Shown here: piece by piece, positions 21,990-34,099 of the stretch
Layout: every line of letters begins with the position of its first letter
How positions within the stretch are numbered: the first letter of the stretch is position 1
Assembly: GCA_021234155.1 (NCBI GenBank)
Contig: JAJEKV010000082.1
Location: 1,917,377 to 1,981,376, forward strand
Reading direction: 5' to 3'
Length of the DNA stretch: 64,000 nucleotides
Source of the DNA: Isoetes taiwanensis
Taxonomy: Eukaryota > Streptophyta > Lycopodiopsida > Isoetales > Isoetaceae
Notes under the pieces: generated by a model
What the model was told of the DNA's origin: nothing
Database searches by the model: none
The model's input: only the letters and a program-made list of their open reading frames with translations
Translations under genes and position numbers: made by a program

Positions 21990-22165
21990 TGTGCATTCTC
22001 GACTCGCGATTCGAGAATTCCTCAACCAGCCAACAATCCAGAGTGTACAATCCCTCTCGCCTCGCGAATCGAGAAATTCTCGACTCGCGAGTCGAGAAGA
22101 AGGCCTGTACTTCCTGGATTGTTGGCAAGCTGAGGCATTCTCGACTCGTGAGTCGAGAAAGCCGG
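21990..22165. repeat. Nested hairpin with four word-A palindromes
   Basis: Outer arms 22013-22049 and 22107-22140 are reverse complements, sharing CCAACAATCCAG on the left and CTGGATTGTTGG on the right. Inside are two adjacent palindromes (22053-22076 and 22075-22098, the second perfect). One palindrome flanks each side (21994-22020 and 22136-22161). The architecture resembles the nested word-B hairpins of copy 2. Confidence 0.85.
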
Positions 22166-22169
22166 GTTC

Positions 22170-23160
22170 CCTTCTGCACCTCTCCTGCAGAGGAGGATAT
22201 GCTGTGAGTTAGAATTGCAGATTCTGTAAAGCAATTCCTATTCTTAGTTGATAGTTAGAAACATTGATTCATAGTTATGTTCTGTTATGAAACATTTATA
22301 GATAGTTTAGCAATTTCTTTTGTGAATCATTCATAGTAATGTTCTGCTACTGCTCTGCAATATTTTTCTTCCTATCACCTGTCTCTGAGGATTCCTAATT
22401 CGGTTGCTTGCCACTACTCTTACCACTAGTCTCACTTATGCCTGTACAAGGTATTCAATTCAACAAAAACTAAGAAAAAGAAAACAAAAACAGAAAACAA
22501 AACAAAAGGAAAATAGAAAACAGAGACAACATGTGAAACAGAGTGAAACAGTGGAGACAAATGAGATATTAAAAAACAGTATGATATTAAAAAAATATAC
22601 CTGGAATATTTGTTGGATGAGGAGGAAGCTCCCGTGTTCGATTCCATGTGACTACAGGCGTTTGCAAAGCGAGAATAAGGACTGGAAATTGTATTAGGGG
22701 ATATTAAGAGCCTCTAATAAAAGAATATAAGTAAGAGTGTAGTAAAGGACTTACAGAAAACTAAAAAGAAGCAGTAAAAGAAGCTAAAAACTTACAGAGA
22801 AGAACCTCACTTTCTTCTTAGGCAGTAACGCCCGCTCGAACATTCGAACTGCGCGAAAACCTCGGCGCTGGAAGCTCACGATCCGTCGACCAGTCTGCTG
22901 CCATAAGAAGACGTCAGAATTGGTGGAATAGATCGATCGCCAAGGGGGAGCTCCGGAGATGGAATAGAAAAACAGAACAGAGAAAGAGGATGAATGGGTC
23001 GCGGGGGAAGAGGAAGAGGTTGCAGTTATTTCTGGCTGCACACTCGAACCTCGATAAAGTTGCCATTATGACACCCTGTCATGTGTGGGCCATGCCATCC
23101 GTGACCTGGGTGTCCGGAATGCTGACGTGGCCATGTCAGCGGTCGCTGACGAAGCGCCAC
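22170..23160. other. No gene recognised
   Basis: AT-rich in the first half, with an A-rich AAAACA stretch near 22460-22540. No coding exon or RNA gene could be supported. Confidence 0.4.
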
Positions 23161-23164
23161 GTGG

Positions 23165-23400
23165 ACGTTTAAATGTTTTAATGTTTTATAATGTTCCAAT
23201 GGTTATAATGTTTTATAATGTTCCAATGGTTATAATGTTTTATAATGTTCCAATGTTTTATAATGTTTTAATGTTTTTAATGGTTATATGGTTTTAATGT
23301 TTTTAATGGTTATATGGTTGTAATGGTTCTGTGTGGTTTAAATTGTTTTAGTGGTTTAAATGGATTTAATGGTTTTAATGGTTGTATATGGTTTTAATGT
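23165..23400 (+). repeat. AT-rich minisatellite
   Basis: Repeats built from GTTTTATAATGTTCCAATG and GGTTTTAATG-type words fill 23168-23400. The first four units are 26-30 bp long, then shorter and irregular. It precedes the DUF7869 relic. Confidence 0.8.
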
Positions 23401-23547
23401 GTGCTCTTTCATTCAGGGAGCATGTGAGATGAGCAAAATGGAGCCAAGGAAGCCCAGCACAGGACATTGCCCTAGGCTCCAATGGAGGAAGATGGCACGC
23501 TTATTGTTGCACCCTTGCAACGAGGCGGTATTTTGAGAGGGCATCAT

Positions 23548-26345
23548 AGCTAACCCAGTTGATCCTTTTGATAGTGTGAATGATGAAAGGCTGGGAGATG
23601 ATCATCTTGGAGTTGGCATTGTGAAGCTTCTTATCCAAGTTGATACAATCATGTCCCAGGGAAGCTCTAGTGATTGCATTGTGTGCTCTGGCTTGTTGGA
23701 GTCCCAAACACAGTTAAGATGGCCAATAAGATATATTACACATAAGAATGGTGAGAGTTTGGAAGTCCCTACTGAACTAGATACCCCAAGGCCCAGCCCA
23801 GGCCATGTGGAAGATTTGGTAGTGGATGAGCATCCTTTGATCACAAGGAAGAGGCGCTATGTTTTTCATAAAAGGCAGCCAAGGGTGTCCAAGAGGCCTA
23901 GAAGTGACAAATATTTAGAAAGGATAGAAAGTATGGCCCCAACCAAAGAAAACCTGGAGGCAATTAGGGGACAAGAGTGTTGCAACCTAGATTGCACAGT
24001 ATAGTACAGTGTGGATGACCTAGTGCAGATAAGGTCTCAATACATTGGACAGCTTCAGAAAGATAGGATTAATTTCATCTACTCCTTGTGTAGAAATTCT
24101 AGCTATGATGAAAACACAGGAAGGTTACTATATCAATTGAGGGGCCTGAAGGTATGTATGAGAGCATTGAGATGGATTCTTGGCGTGAGCAAGTCTTCAT
24201 TCTACAGATACTGGGAGCAGGTTAGAAAAGGGCACAGGTTGTTCCAACATGGCAATGCACTCACTTTGAAACCTAGAGCAAACACCCTCAAGGCCATTGC
24301 AGTCTTCGAGGCCATTGCAGTCTTCGAGCTTTGTGAGATATATGTCTCAATCTATGCCCCACAAGTCGAAGGTGAACGAGCATGGTGTGCAAGTGGTGCA
24401 AAGGGTGTTGCCACAACATTATATCCAAAAAGAGTGCCTTAAAGAGGTCAACTCCATCCTAGAAACTACTGGAGGTAGGCCTCTTTCTCAATCACATTTC
24501 AGCAAGTTATGGAGCACTCACTTCTCAGACGTGAGTGTCCTGCAACAAATGCCATTCTCAAAGTGCAACACTTGCATTCAACTCAAGGATACACTTGCAT
24601 CAACTGCAATAGAGAAAGAAAGAATGGCACTTAGGGAGCAATTTGCAGATCACCAAAGGGACCAAATATCATGTAGACAGTTGTATTGGCAGTGGAGAAC
24701 ATTTTCTCGGATGCGCACGGCATGATTTTTGTGTATAATTCATGATAAGATGGACCAACACAAGACTTTCTTGCCAAAGCGGATCCTTTACCCAAGCCGT
24801 TGTCAAAACGCTTTTCGGATGAAAGTAAGTCCGGGCGGGTGTCTTAACACATGGGCATGGAACCGGAACCTATGGTCATTTTGTGCTTGATCTATGGAGG
24901 GATGATCCAAACTTCCATGTGAGCTCTATTTTCAAGTGCTTGAGAACACTAGAGAAAGGATCGATAAAAGGGAGGAGGTATTCCCCATTAGCCCCCATTT
25001 TTGAGGCTTTGATGGATGATCAACCGCTTTGTTACCAAAGGCAGATAAAAAAGCTCACATTCAAGGTTAAGGGTGAATCAAGGAGGACTTGGGATGATTT
25101 CCCCTTACTTGAGAAACAACTGCCTGAGGAGCTATGTGTTCAATTGGACAACCTCTTTGGAAAGAAAACAAGAATAGATGGATGTTTGGGGCAATGTCAT
25201 ACTTGACGGTGGTGGGGAGTATTCAAAGTTGTAAAAGTGGGGTTCATGATGGTTGGCCATACCCATGATGATATAGATGCATTCTTCGGAAACTTCTCTA
25301 GCAAGCTCAGGAGAGAAAACGTGACTAGTCTCCCTGAACTAATGGATTTGTTTGAGAGCTGCATTGACCCCAACCCAATGGCTTTCTTGATGGATGAGGT
25401 TGCAGATTGGAAATCATTTGTCGAGGGATACTTGTTAGATGGTAAGGATGGGTTTGGCCCAGGACACACAAAGGCGCCCAGTTCAAGTTTTGGGTTAGGG
25501 ATGGAATACCAATCATGCAATATAAGTGGAGACCAGGTGACAGGTTGTGGATGCCTATACAAGGAATCGAGTTGTGGCAACGGGGTGCTAAAGGTGAAGT
25601 TCTTATTCCTAAAGGGCAGCCAAAACCACTACCTCCCTTCAAGACTGTTAAAGACTCTAGCCAGCTAGTGAAGGGCATCAAGGATTATATAACGCACTGG
25701 GATGATGTTCGAAATGAAAAGCACACCTCCACTCTTAAAAAAAATCACATGGACTCCCTAATCAATTACTGGGAGAAAGTTGCGACATGTTTAGAAATTG
25801 AACAACCATGTGGGAGGGAGCTGAGGGACGGGTTCTTACCTGAGTCCAGATGGCAGGGTTCCAAAGGAGCAAGCACGTCTAAGAATGTTCAATTGGGTCC
25901 TAACAAAGGTTCCAAGTGGTTTGTGGGAAGTAAGGCCTCAAAGCCGAAGTGGTTTGATCTTCCTGAGTGGGGTCCCTTTGAGGACATCAAGGAAGGATAC
26001 TTTTGTGTTGGTGAGGGCCCCGACGATGAGGATTGTCCAATATGGTTAGGGGTGGTAAGTGGCGATGTAACCATCACCATGGTGATGGAGAGGAGTTGGC
26101 CTCGATTCCAAGTTCAATATTGGGAGCCCATTGGAAAGACACAAGAAGGGCAACTTGAAGGAGCAATACAACCAATCGTTGGGAGAAGACGTGGAGGGTA
26201 AATCATGCTGATCCTCAAAGGAGGGAATTGGTGGAGTGTGTGGTATGGTCATATCCAACTTGTCAGATTTCAAAAGACAAGACACACAAGATCCCAAAAA
26301 GGGAGATGGACAAAGCCATGAGCAACCTCCATGCTATATCATTGT
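23548..26345 (+). pseudogene. DUF7869-type transposase-like gene, copy A (relic)
   Basis: Plus-strand frames in order give VNDERLGDDHLGVG (23570), an N-terminal segment with RKRRYVFHKRQPRVSKRPR (23850), and FSKCNTCIQLKDTL plus QISCRQLYWQWRTF (24550-24700). Then come FLCIIHDKMDQHKTFLPKRI (24728), LDLWRDDPNFHVSSIFKCLR (24885), VGFMMVGHTHDDIDAFFGNF (25230-25290), and a C-terminal part with KEGYFCVGEGPDDEDCPIWL (about 25990). The CxxC pair, the IIHDKMD strand and the VGHTHDDIDAFF block are hallmarks of DUF7869 proteins, which resemble RNase H-fold transposases. Stops (for example after MRTA and CHT) and shifts break it. The minus-strand relic at 6.0-8.9 kb is the same family. Confidence 0.75.
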
Positions 26346-26349
26346 ATGA

Positions 26350-27900
26350 GGGTAGATAATATTGAGAAGCTTTATGACTTTCCCAACTAGTGGTTTGTAA
26401 AGTTTATGAGGAAAACAAGTTACCCAGTTCTTTGTGCGTGATGTGTAATTCTATTCAAGCATTCAATTCAACATTTTTTTTTCTATAGCACAAGTCCCAT
26501 TTTCAGTCTGAGTCCCAAATTTCAAGATCTGACCCACTTTAATTAAATAATGCTTTGTTATAGAAGAAATAAAGATACGTATAGACTACCAACAGTATCA
26601 ACTACATATCATTATATATATATATAAAAAAAAAAAAGAGAAATAGACTAAGTAACTAATAGTACGACAGACTTGGGACAAAGGGTGGGTTGAATGGGAA
26701 GAAAGAACAGAGAACATATGAAGAAAAATAAGAAGATAAAATATAGACTGGAAAATAAGATGTCGTGAAAGGCATAATGGGAGAAGGAGCTCAGCATGTA
26801 TCTAATATGTGGATATTAGAATTGGTTTAGGCAACAAGGCCACTCAACATTTGAAATAAGATGTTAGACAGCGGCCCCTTAGTCATAAAGTATATAGAAC
26901 GTACATACAAAGTAGAAAATTCTATATTCTGACCATAGCATCATAATCTTTTATTTTTCTACATTTTGGTATTGTAGGTTTCCTCTTGTAAACATGTGTG
27001 AAGGTTGATGGCAATCAATGGGGAAGAAGTCAATGAGAGAGTGTGCATGTTTCCCTTCTCAGTCATCCCTCTTGTCTAGTTTAAGTATACATGATGGTAG
27101 AGGCACCATATGTCATGTCTTATGGGATATCGCCAATGGGATATGATGTAAGAATTGCTAGATATACGTCCATCTCTCATATCTCTCTAGGAATCCCACT
27201 CAAAGTATCTTAATGTAAAGTGAAGGAGTGTGCATTGGTCACTAGCATGAAGATTTGCCATATTACATGGTGAAACAAATGTATACACTTAAGAGAGGTT
27301 GGACGCAGGAGTCTAGCAGTACTAAAGTTAAATTCAATCATGTATGAGACAACAATCTAGTTTTTGTTTGCACGACAAGTGCACAATAGTTCCTATTTAT
27401 TTTTTTTCATTGGCAAATTAAGTGTTGGTAGATCACAAGTTGGTTCCATGTTATATAATCCAGGTTGTGTATGTAAGCATACACAAATGTTGAAGCTTAT
27501 GTTAAACTTTAGGGGATTATCAAAACATCGTGCATGGTGTAATTTGTTTTGGATTTTGTGATGGGCATGTTCTTGTAGTTTACATAGTGTTCATGATATT
27601 GTGTGGAATCATTAGTTATCTATTGAGCTTTAATTTTTTTACCTAGAATAGGTAGGCCCCTTGCGTGATTAACTGCACTATTGAGAATATGATGCCATTC
27701 TCATACAATCTAATTAAACAACGGCAATACTTTGGACTTTATCCCCTTCTACAACATCGTGCAACAATTTAAGTTTAAGTTTTTGGATGGTGGAATAGGC
27801 TCCACATGCATATTCCAGCAAACAATGCATCTTCGATTGCTCCAACAATGTAGATTCTTTGCATGGAAATTGATTTAAACAAAGCTTGCAAACTTAAACT
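26350..27900. other. No gene recognised
   Basis: AT-rich sequence. A short (TA)n run lies near 26615-26625 and poly-A near 26627. No open frame shows a domain. Confidence 0.5.
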
Positions 27901-28119
27901 GCAATCTTTGTTTCATTGACAACCGCCCATCATGTTATCTTGTGCTCATGCTTTATGTTCAGCCGTTTTCAACCAGTATCTACAACACATGATAATTTAC
28001 TAGGAATTAACCTTTATGACTCCTATGTCAAACTCTTACCTCTTTCAAAAGGAAAAAAAACTAGTTGTACAACAGTCTGCTTTAATGAAGAGACGTGGTC
28101 CATGTTTACTGTTGCAAGA

Positions 28120-28530
28120 CTTGGAATTAGTGTACATGTACCTTGCCCTTACGACCTCAAATAGTTACATGGGATAACTTCTAGCATATTTGGTCTCAAA
28201 ATTGCAATTAATATGGATGGAATGAGAACTGTGAAATAATGCCAATAGTTCCCCATTTGATGTTACTGATATAGATGTGAACCAACCATTATATATTGTA
28301 CATGTACTTGCCGTTATGGCTTCGGACGGTGACGTGGAACAACATATCTGGCATATCTAGTCTTAGAATTGCAACTAATATGGATGGAATCTGTTCTTCA
28401 CCTTTAACTCTGTTAGCAATAAGAACTGTAATATACGATGTGTTTTCGGACCTGTCATATTGTGTTTTATGCCAATAATTCCCCATTTGATGCCACTGCT
28501 ATAGATGCGAACCAACCATGACGACATTCA
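28120..28530 (+). repeat. Direct duplication, about 180-230 bp unit
   Basis: The words TGTACATGTAC.TTGCC, ATATGGATGGAAT, TTCCCCATTTGATG and GAACCAACCAT appear in the same order at about 28130-28295 and 28300-28525. No coding sense is evident. Confidence 0.65.
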
Positions 28531-29277
28531 TTATATCACATTTGTAAAGGGTACTTACCTTCACAGTGAGCTCTATCAATCACAAAACGTGTCATTATCT
28601 CTGCAAAACTATAAAATATCAAGATCACTGCATTTTTCAAGGTAAACATTCAAGTCCAAAGGACAAAGTTAGCAACCTTTTGTTGTGAATGTTGTAGGAG
28701 AACGATAAAGCCCCTGCATGCTTTCTAGTGTCACATACAAAAGCTTGCATGATGGCTCTGTTTTTCGTAGGAAATAAAATGTCAGACCATCTATAAATTC
28801 CATCACACTGCGCTTTGCAGGATGCCTCAGCAAAGTTTTTTCATAATCCCTGCGGATTGGTTTTATGTTGTTGGGAACTAAAAAATGATATCAATGAGTA
28901 TTTTAGATTGGGAAGGGCCTGCAATGCACAATAGTGAGGATGTAATTCTAAAATTGGAATAAAAGTATATAAGTTGCTTGCTAACATTGACTGTATGGTA
29001 CAAACTTGTAAAAGAGTCTTTGACGATGAACAATAAGTGTTAGAACAAGGTAGACAAAAACATACACTGGCAAGCAACTTTCTTAGGTTAAAACCAGCCT
29101 TTCCATGCCTCTAACTCTCAATCAAATATCTTTTTGCTTGTATTGTTTTACCAAATCTTTCATAATAAAGTTGTGAGAAGAAAACTATAGAAATTGATGC
29201 CTTTTTGTAGAAAACAACTCTGGGTCTAGCATTTCTAATGATCTTATTTTGATGTTGTCTTCTCCAGCTAGCTCCCA

Positions 29278-29460
29278 CTATGAACTATTTGAAGAAGATG
29301 GGCCAGAACTATCATCCTTCAATGATGTATGCAAGAACATGCGTTTGCTTCCATGCTTGCAATATCCATGAGCAAAGTATACACAAGGTTTCCACACCGG
29401 CGATGATCCTATCTCATAAATACGGTTGACAACAAGTTGACAAACCACTTCGTAAATAAC
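29278..29460 (-). pseudogene. CCCH zinc-finger exon fragment with a lost cysteine
   Basis: The minus strand encodes PVWKPCVYFAHGYCKHGSKR followed by MFLHT and a Ser-rich end at the stop at 29278. In plant CCCH proteins of this type the finger is C-x7-C-x5-C-x3-H. Here the third Cys position is Arg (KHGSKR), so the finger could not fold normally. Upstream text (IYEVVCQLVVNRIYEIG) resembles the helical part preceding the finger. It is probably a decayed exon of an RNA-binding CCCH-finger gene; no other exon was identified with confidence. Confidence 0.4.
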
Positions 29461-30106
29461 TTTCATAGTTGCACCTTGTTCAAAATGGAAGATGCAGAGA
29501 ATATGATTAAGCAATTTGCATATGCATTCAAAGCACAGGGAAAAGAAATTAGAATTGAAAACTTTACAATCTGGCAAGGATGAAATTCGTAATATCCACT
29601 TTTCTGTGTACATCCGTACTCTCAAACATCAGCCTCTGATATGCCTACTATAGTTTGATCTATAGCAAGAACAGGCAGTTTCTATCTATAGCTCCAATGA
29701 ATTTGTACCAGTACTATAGTTCCTCGATACTAAGATCTGATGATGGTCTTTCCTCCAGCTCTGCCTTATGATATCATGCAAAGTGTGGACGATGGATAAG
29801 AGCATAAATAAGGCATGTCAAAATATATACTTGGTTTTTTATTCAATAGATAGCACAATAGCGATCTTCACTTGCAAAATCCAAGGCAAGTGTTTGATCA
29901 AATTGGAAAGAAGGCAAGAAGAAAAGAGGCAAAAAAAAAACAATAAAATAAAAAAAAAAAGGGTCGAAACTGGGATAAGAAAGAAGAAAGATAATATTGG
30001 GGGAATTCCTAATTTTCCTAACCGCGGGATTGAAAAATAATGAATCTAAGGGACGAGTTTCACCCACATCAATTTTTGGATGAGGTGTCCTACACGTGGA
30101 TAGGCT

Positions 30107-30298
<192 letters not shown>

Positions 30299-30309
30299 AT
30301 TTTTTTTTT

Positions 30310-31140
30310 TTTGGGGGTGTGGGTGGGGAGGGGCAAGCCTGCTAAAAAGCTTAATATTCCAAAGATATATAATATGTTGCTATGCGATCATCTTAAGTAT
30401 AAAGATCTTTAGATGCTTGGACAAAAGTATGCTAGTGGGGTACAAAAAAGCGTGACCCCAGCACTTAGACCAGCACCCTACACCTACTATTCTATCATAG
30501 TATTCCACTTGTCATTCATTGGAGTTGTTACATGTTTCTATTGACTACCTATTTACCATGTGCTAGTACCAGTAACACCCTAAACAAGCTGCCACACGGG
30601 GTGCTATATGAGTGCTGTCAGCATGTGTTCGGACGCCTGCTTTTATACCCCACTAGCATACTTTTGCCCGCTTATCAAAAATGAGAAAGGGAACTTCAAA
30701 TATTAAAGGCATGGTATATATATAGATCGGGTCATATCTAGAGATAATCGTCCTGCTGCTTATCTAGATATTATACAAAAGTCCCACATTTAGATAGTAT
30801 ATAATAGATCCACATCCATGTATATTTATAAGACATAAACATATTTTTCTCGATGTTTCAACTAGAAAAACTGGGTATTTATTTTGTTCCAGGATACTTC
30901 CTGTTTGTTTATTTATCTCTTTTGTTGGATCATATTTCTTTTCCGAAGAAAATCTAACCAGCACTCCACGAACGACCTTCTAAATATCTTGAATCTAGAT
31001 TTATAGCCCTCGGAGACCAGATGGCCTATCGGACCCAAATAAAGAAACAAAGATGTCAGCCTACTACTATCCAAGATTAAAAAACTCCCATCCCGAAGAG
31101 TTTTCGATGGAAATATCTTAGCAATAATAGGCTTGCTATC
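30310..31140. other. No gene recognised
   Basis: Non-coding sequence. TATATA runs lie near 30715-30722. No domain or RNA gene is visible on either strand. Confidence 0.4.
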
Positions 31141-31149
31141 TCTGCCCTT

Positions 31150-31420
31150 TGGGACGTGGAAGATCTGAGACATCTAACCATGTATTTATCTGCCCCAAGC
31201 TTCGACCGTTTTGGGTTTGGATCAGAGCTTTCTTAGGTTTTACTTCCCAAAGAGAGGAGAATGTGCTTCCCTTTTTTAGATCCGGCCTCTCCCTTTCTTG
31301 GAAGTGTCACAATCCTATGTTGCTGGACAATTTAGAAGCACAAGAATGGTGTTGCTATCTCCAGCAACACTCCATCACTGCATGTTCTCAAAGCTTCTTT
31401 TCAAATTCATCTGCTTGATT
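31150..31420 (+). pseudogene. Possible LINE C-terminal zinc-finger (zf-RVT-like) fragment
   Basis: The plus-strand frame contains ETSNHVFICPKLRPFWVWIR, resembling the E-[ST]-x-x-H-[LV]-F-x-C-P motif near the C-terminus of plant LINE/non-LTR ORF2 proteins. The match is short and the frame soon ends, so it is at best a small relic. Confidence 0.35.
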
Positions 31421-32081
31421 CTCTTGTGGCCCGTAGACTGTTGAAAGGGAAAAAAAATATGACCACCTATAGGACCGAGTTGGATCTTTTACAGGTCATG
31501 CACATGAGGTTTCTATTTCTACTATAATGCTCATCAATCGAGTGTCTACATTGGGTTAAATCAGAAGTCATTGGGTGTGAAACTTTGGAGCAAATCTTGG
31601 AGGACAAGGATATCTGGGCCTTCAATCCAGAAATCAAGAAGTATTTTGAAGGGTGAAATCGACTCAGGATGATTAGATCCTTCACCTGCTTGACTCCACT
31701 ACCTAGAGCTCGAATGAGCTTGATCGGCTCATGTTTGAGCACATCAAGGAAGCTTTCTTCATTATCACTCTCGATGGTGCACTTGATTATTGATTTGGTC
31801 GGGCCGGAGGCTTGAAGCTCGGGTTGCAACAGTCTAGTCTTTTGTTTTTAATCGAACTTCTATGTTGCTATCTAAAGCTGAAACTTGATTGTTAATTGTG
31901 ATTTCTATGATCTTATTATCATTTTGTTTAGAACTTATCTATAGATACCCTCCTATGGAGGAGTTTGTGGTGGTCACTGACCATTACTTTTTTGGTCAGC
32001 GATCCCATCCCTGTCATTTTTGTATATTATATAATTCCTTATATGTAATATAATATATCTGCAATTTTTCAAAAATAATGA

Positions 32082-32086
32082 ATAAA

Positions 32087-32116
<30 letters not shown>
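32082..32116 (+). repeat. (AAAT)n/(AAT)n microsatellite
   Basis: AATAAATAAATAAATAAATA continues into AATAATAATAA. Simple repeat. Confidence 0.9.
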
Positions 32117-32118
<2 letters not shown>

Positions 32119-33089
32119 GACTTGCTAGTCAGGGTAATGATCAGGGGCATAATTGGGCTCGCATATCTAGTATCTCCTGAATGTAAGATATCAGATCTCC
32201 TACTAAAGACGTGTTCATCATCACATGTAGCGGTTGGTTAGGTGTAACCAATCCATTATAGCGTGCCTAGATAGTTGCATGTGTTGGGCAGTGCTGAAGA
32301 GTATGGATCCCATCTTTAGTAACTCCCAGCTGGTAGCATTCGCATACCTTATTTTCTCACTCTTTTTGGACCCATCTGCTTGTCTCAATCCTGAGGCGGT
32401 GTGCTCATGCGCAAATGGAGGCAATCGGTCTATGCTTTTTCATGGATAAAGGAGTTAACATGTACTGCTGTGGCTCATGGCAATGAGATTAATCTGGTTT
32501 TTTAGTGCGATGCCTTTACCAACTCCAAAGCACTGTTATCCCAAAGCTTACTTAAGAAATGTACGTCTAGATACTATTTCAGGCCATTGTGATCCTCATT
32601 GTTATATACTTGTATGCATCCATTTGAGCATTCCATCAGAAAAACTAGATGGCTCGTTTCTCCTTCCAATGGGCTATAAAGCATTGTGAATCCATGGCCA
32701 TTGTCTAGCTGAGGCTTGGAAGGCGAGAGTCTTCCATATTCACCATTTTCTGGCAGTCTATAGTGTGACGTTCCAGACAGCTCTTTCAAGAGGTAGAAAT
32801 CCAGTCTCTTGCGGAAGAATTTAATATGGGACTATGCACTTGACTCCAAGTGCTCGGATCAGATAGGCTTTTTGTACCCGTTCTAATATCCCAAATGGTA
32901 GTTGATATCACTAGCCCCGTATTTCAAATCCCTACAGAAGCACTGGCTCCACCCTGAACGAATGTGACTGATGTGACCATTCATAAAGCTCTACTTTGTC
33001 TCAACTGTTCTGCATTGCAAAAAAAGCCTTCTAGCTTGCCATTACACATTCGCTAGTACATGTATTCCAATACATGCTATTAATGAACT

Positions 33090-33620
33090 CCACTCTTAGG
33101 TGGGTCTTAGGTACTTGTATGTTTGCACTACTTCTACATCTTGACCTTGGTAAGTGAAGTAAGGCGGCCTCTATTGCCTCGAAGACGACAACAAGAGCAC
33201 CTTGGTTATGCCCAAACTAACTTGCATTCCAATGGTCTAGCATAAAGTATTCAATGCATCTAGATGCTTCGCTGGAATGTAGGCTAAAAGGTCCATGTCT
33301 TCCGCAAGTATCGGTTCTTAGATGATATGGTAGACAAGCCTGGCTCCTCCACCTCCATGATATTCAAGCCAATCATCAAGTTGATCAATGTACAATTCAA
33401 ACAGCATAGAAGCGAATGGACACCCTTGGATGACTCTAATATGACTATTGATAACTCTTCCTGAGGATGGCATTCGAGTTGAGCAGGTTTCATAGAGCAT
33501 GTAAACTGCATTTTTCAATTCCTATGGAACTGCCAATCTCATCAGTCCTTTCCACAGCTTCTCTCTAGGGACCATATCGAAAGCTTTGGCAAAGTCCACA
33601 AAGCTGAACCTGTACCTACA
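33090..33620 (-). pseudogene. LINE reverse-transcriptase relic
   Basis: Minus-strand frames include FSFVDFAKAFDMVPREKLW (about 33610-33550, the RT block FxDxxKAFDxVxR), SHIRVIQGCPFASMLFELYI (block with GxxQGCPxSxxLF) and DQLDDWLEYH. Stops and shifts separate the pieces, and no clear F/YADD active site is recovered in frame. It belongs to the non-LTR (LINE) class. Confidence 0.6.
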
Positions 33621-34099
33621 ATATACCAATATATAGTTAGCTGGATATAGTAGCAATGCATGGCCAAAAGGTACATTAAGTCCCCCGATAGGGTGAGGTG
33701 GATATCTTTTGTTGACGTGGCACTAAAGTCACTTAAAATACAAGAGGTCTTTTGCAGGAATGATTCCACAACTATGGAGTGGAATGCACAAAGATGTTGC
33801 CATGTGGTTCTCCTCCATGTGGTGACCTCTAGCAATTTTGTAATTATTTAAGCCCAAGAAATATCCTCGAACCTTTAAAATAGTTTTGGCAATGCCATAT
33901 TGAAAATATAAAAATATTTGCAAAATTTGAAAATATTTGTTTTGGTGTCTTATGGGAGATGTTGTTTTATTGTCGTGAAAAAAAAAAAAAATTCAAAAAA
34001 CATTGGCAAGTTCATGAATACCATTAATAATAGCAGAAATCCCATAACACACCAAAACAAATTTTTTCAAATTCTTTTTCCTCAATATAGTGTGCTAAT

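Noticed and set aside
13931-22165. CRISPR-like array of palindromic repeats
   Set aside because: Spacing is irregular, spacers are not of constant length, no cas-like genes exist, and the context is a eukaryotic nuclear genome with introns.
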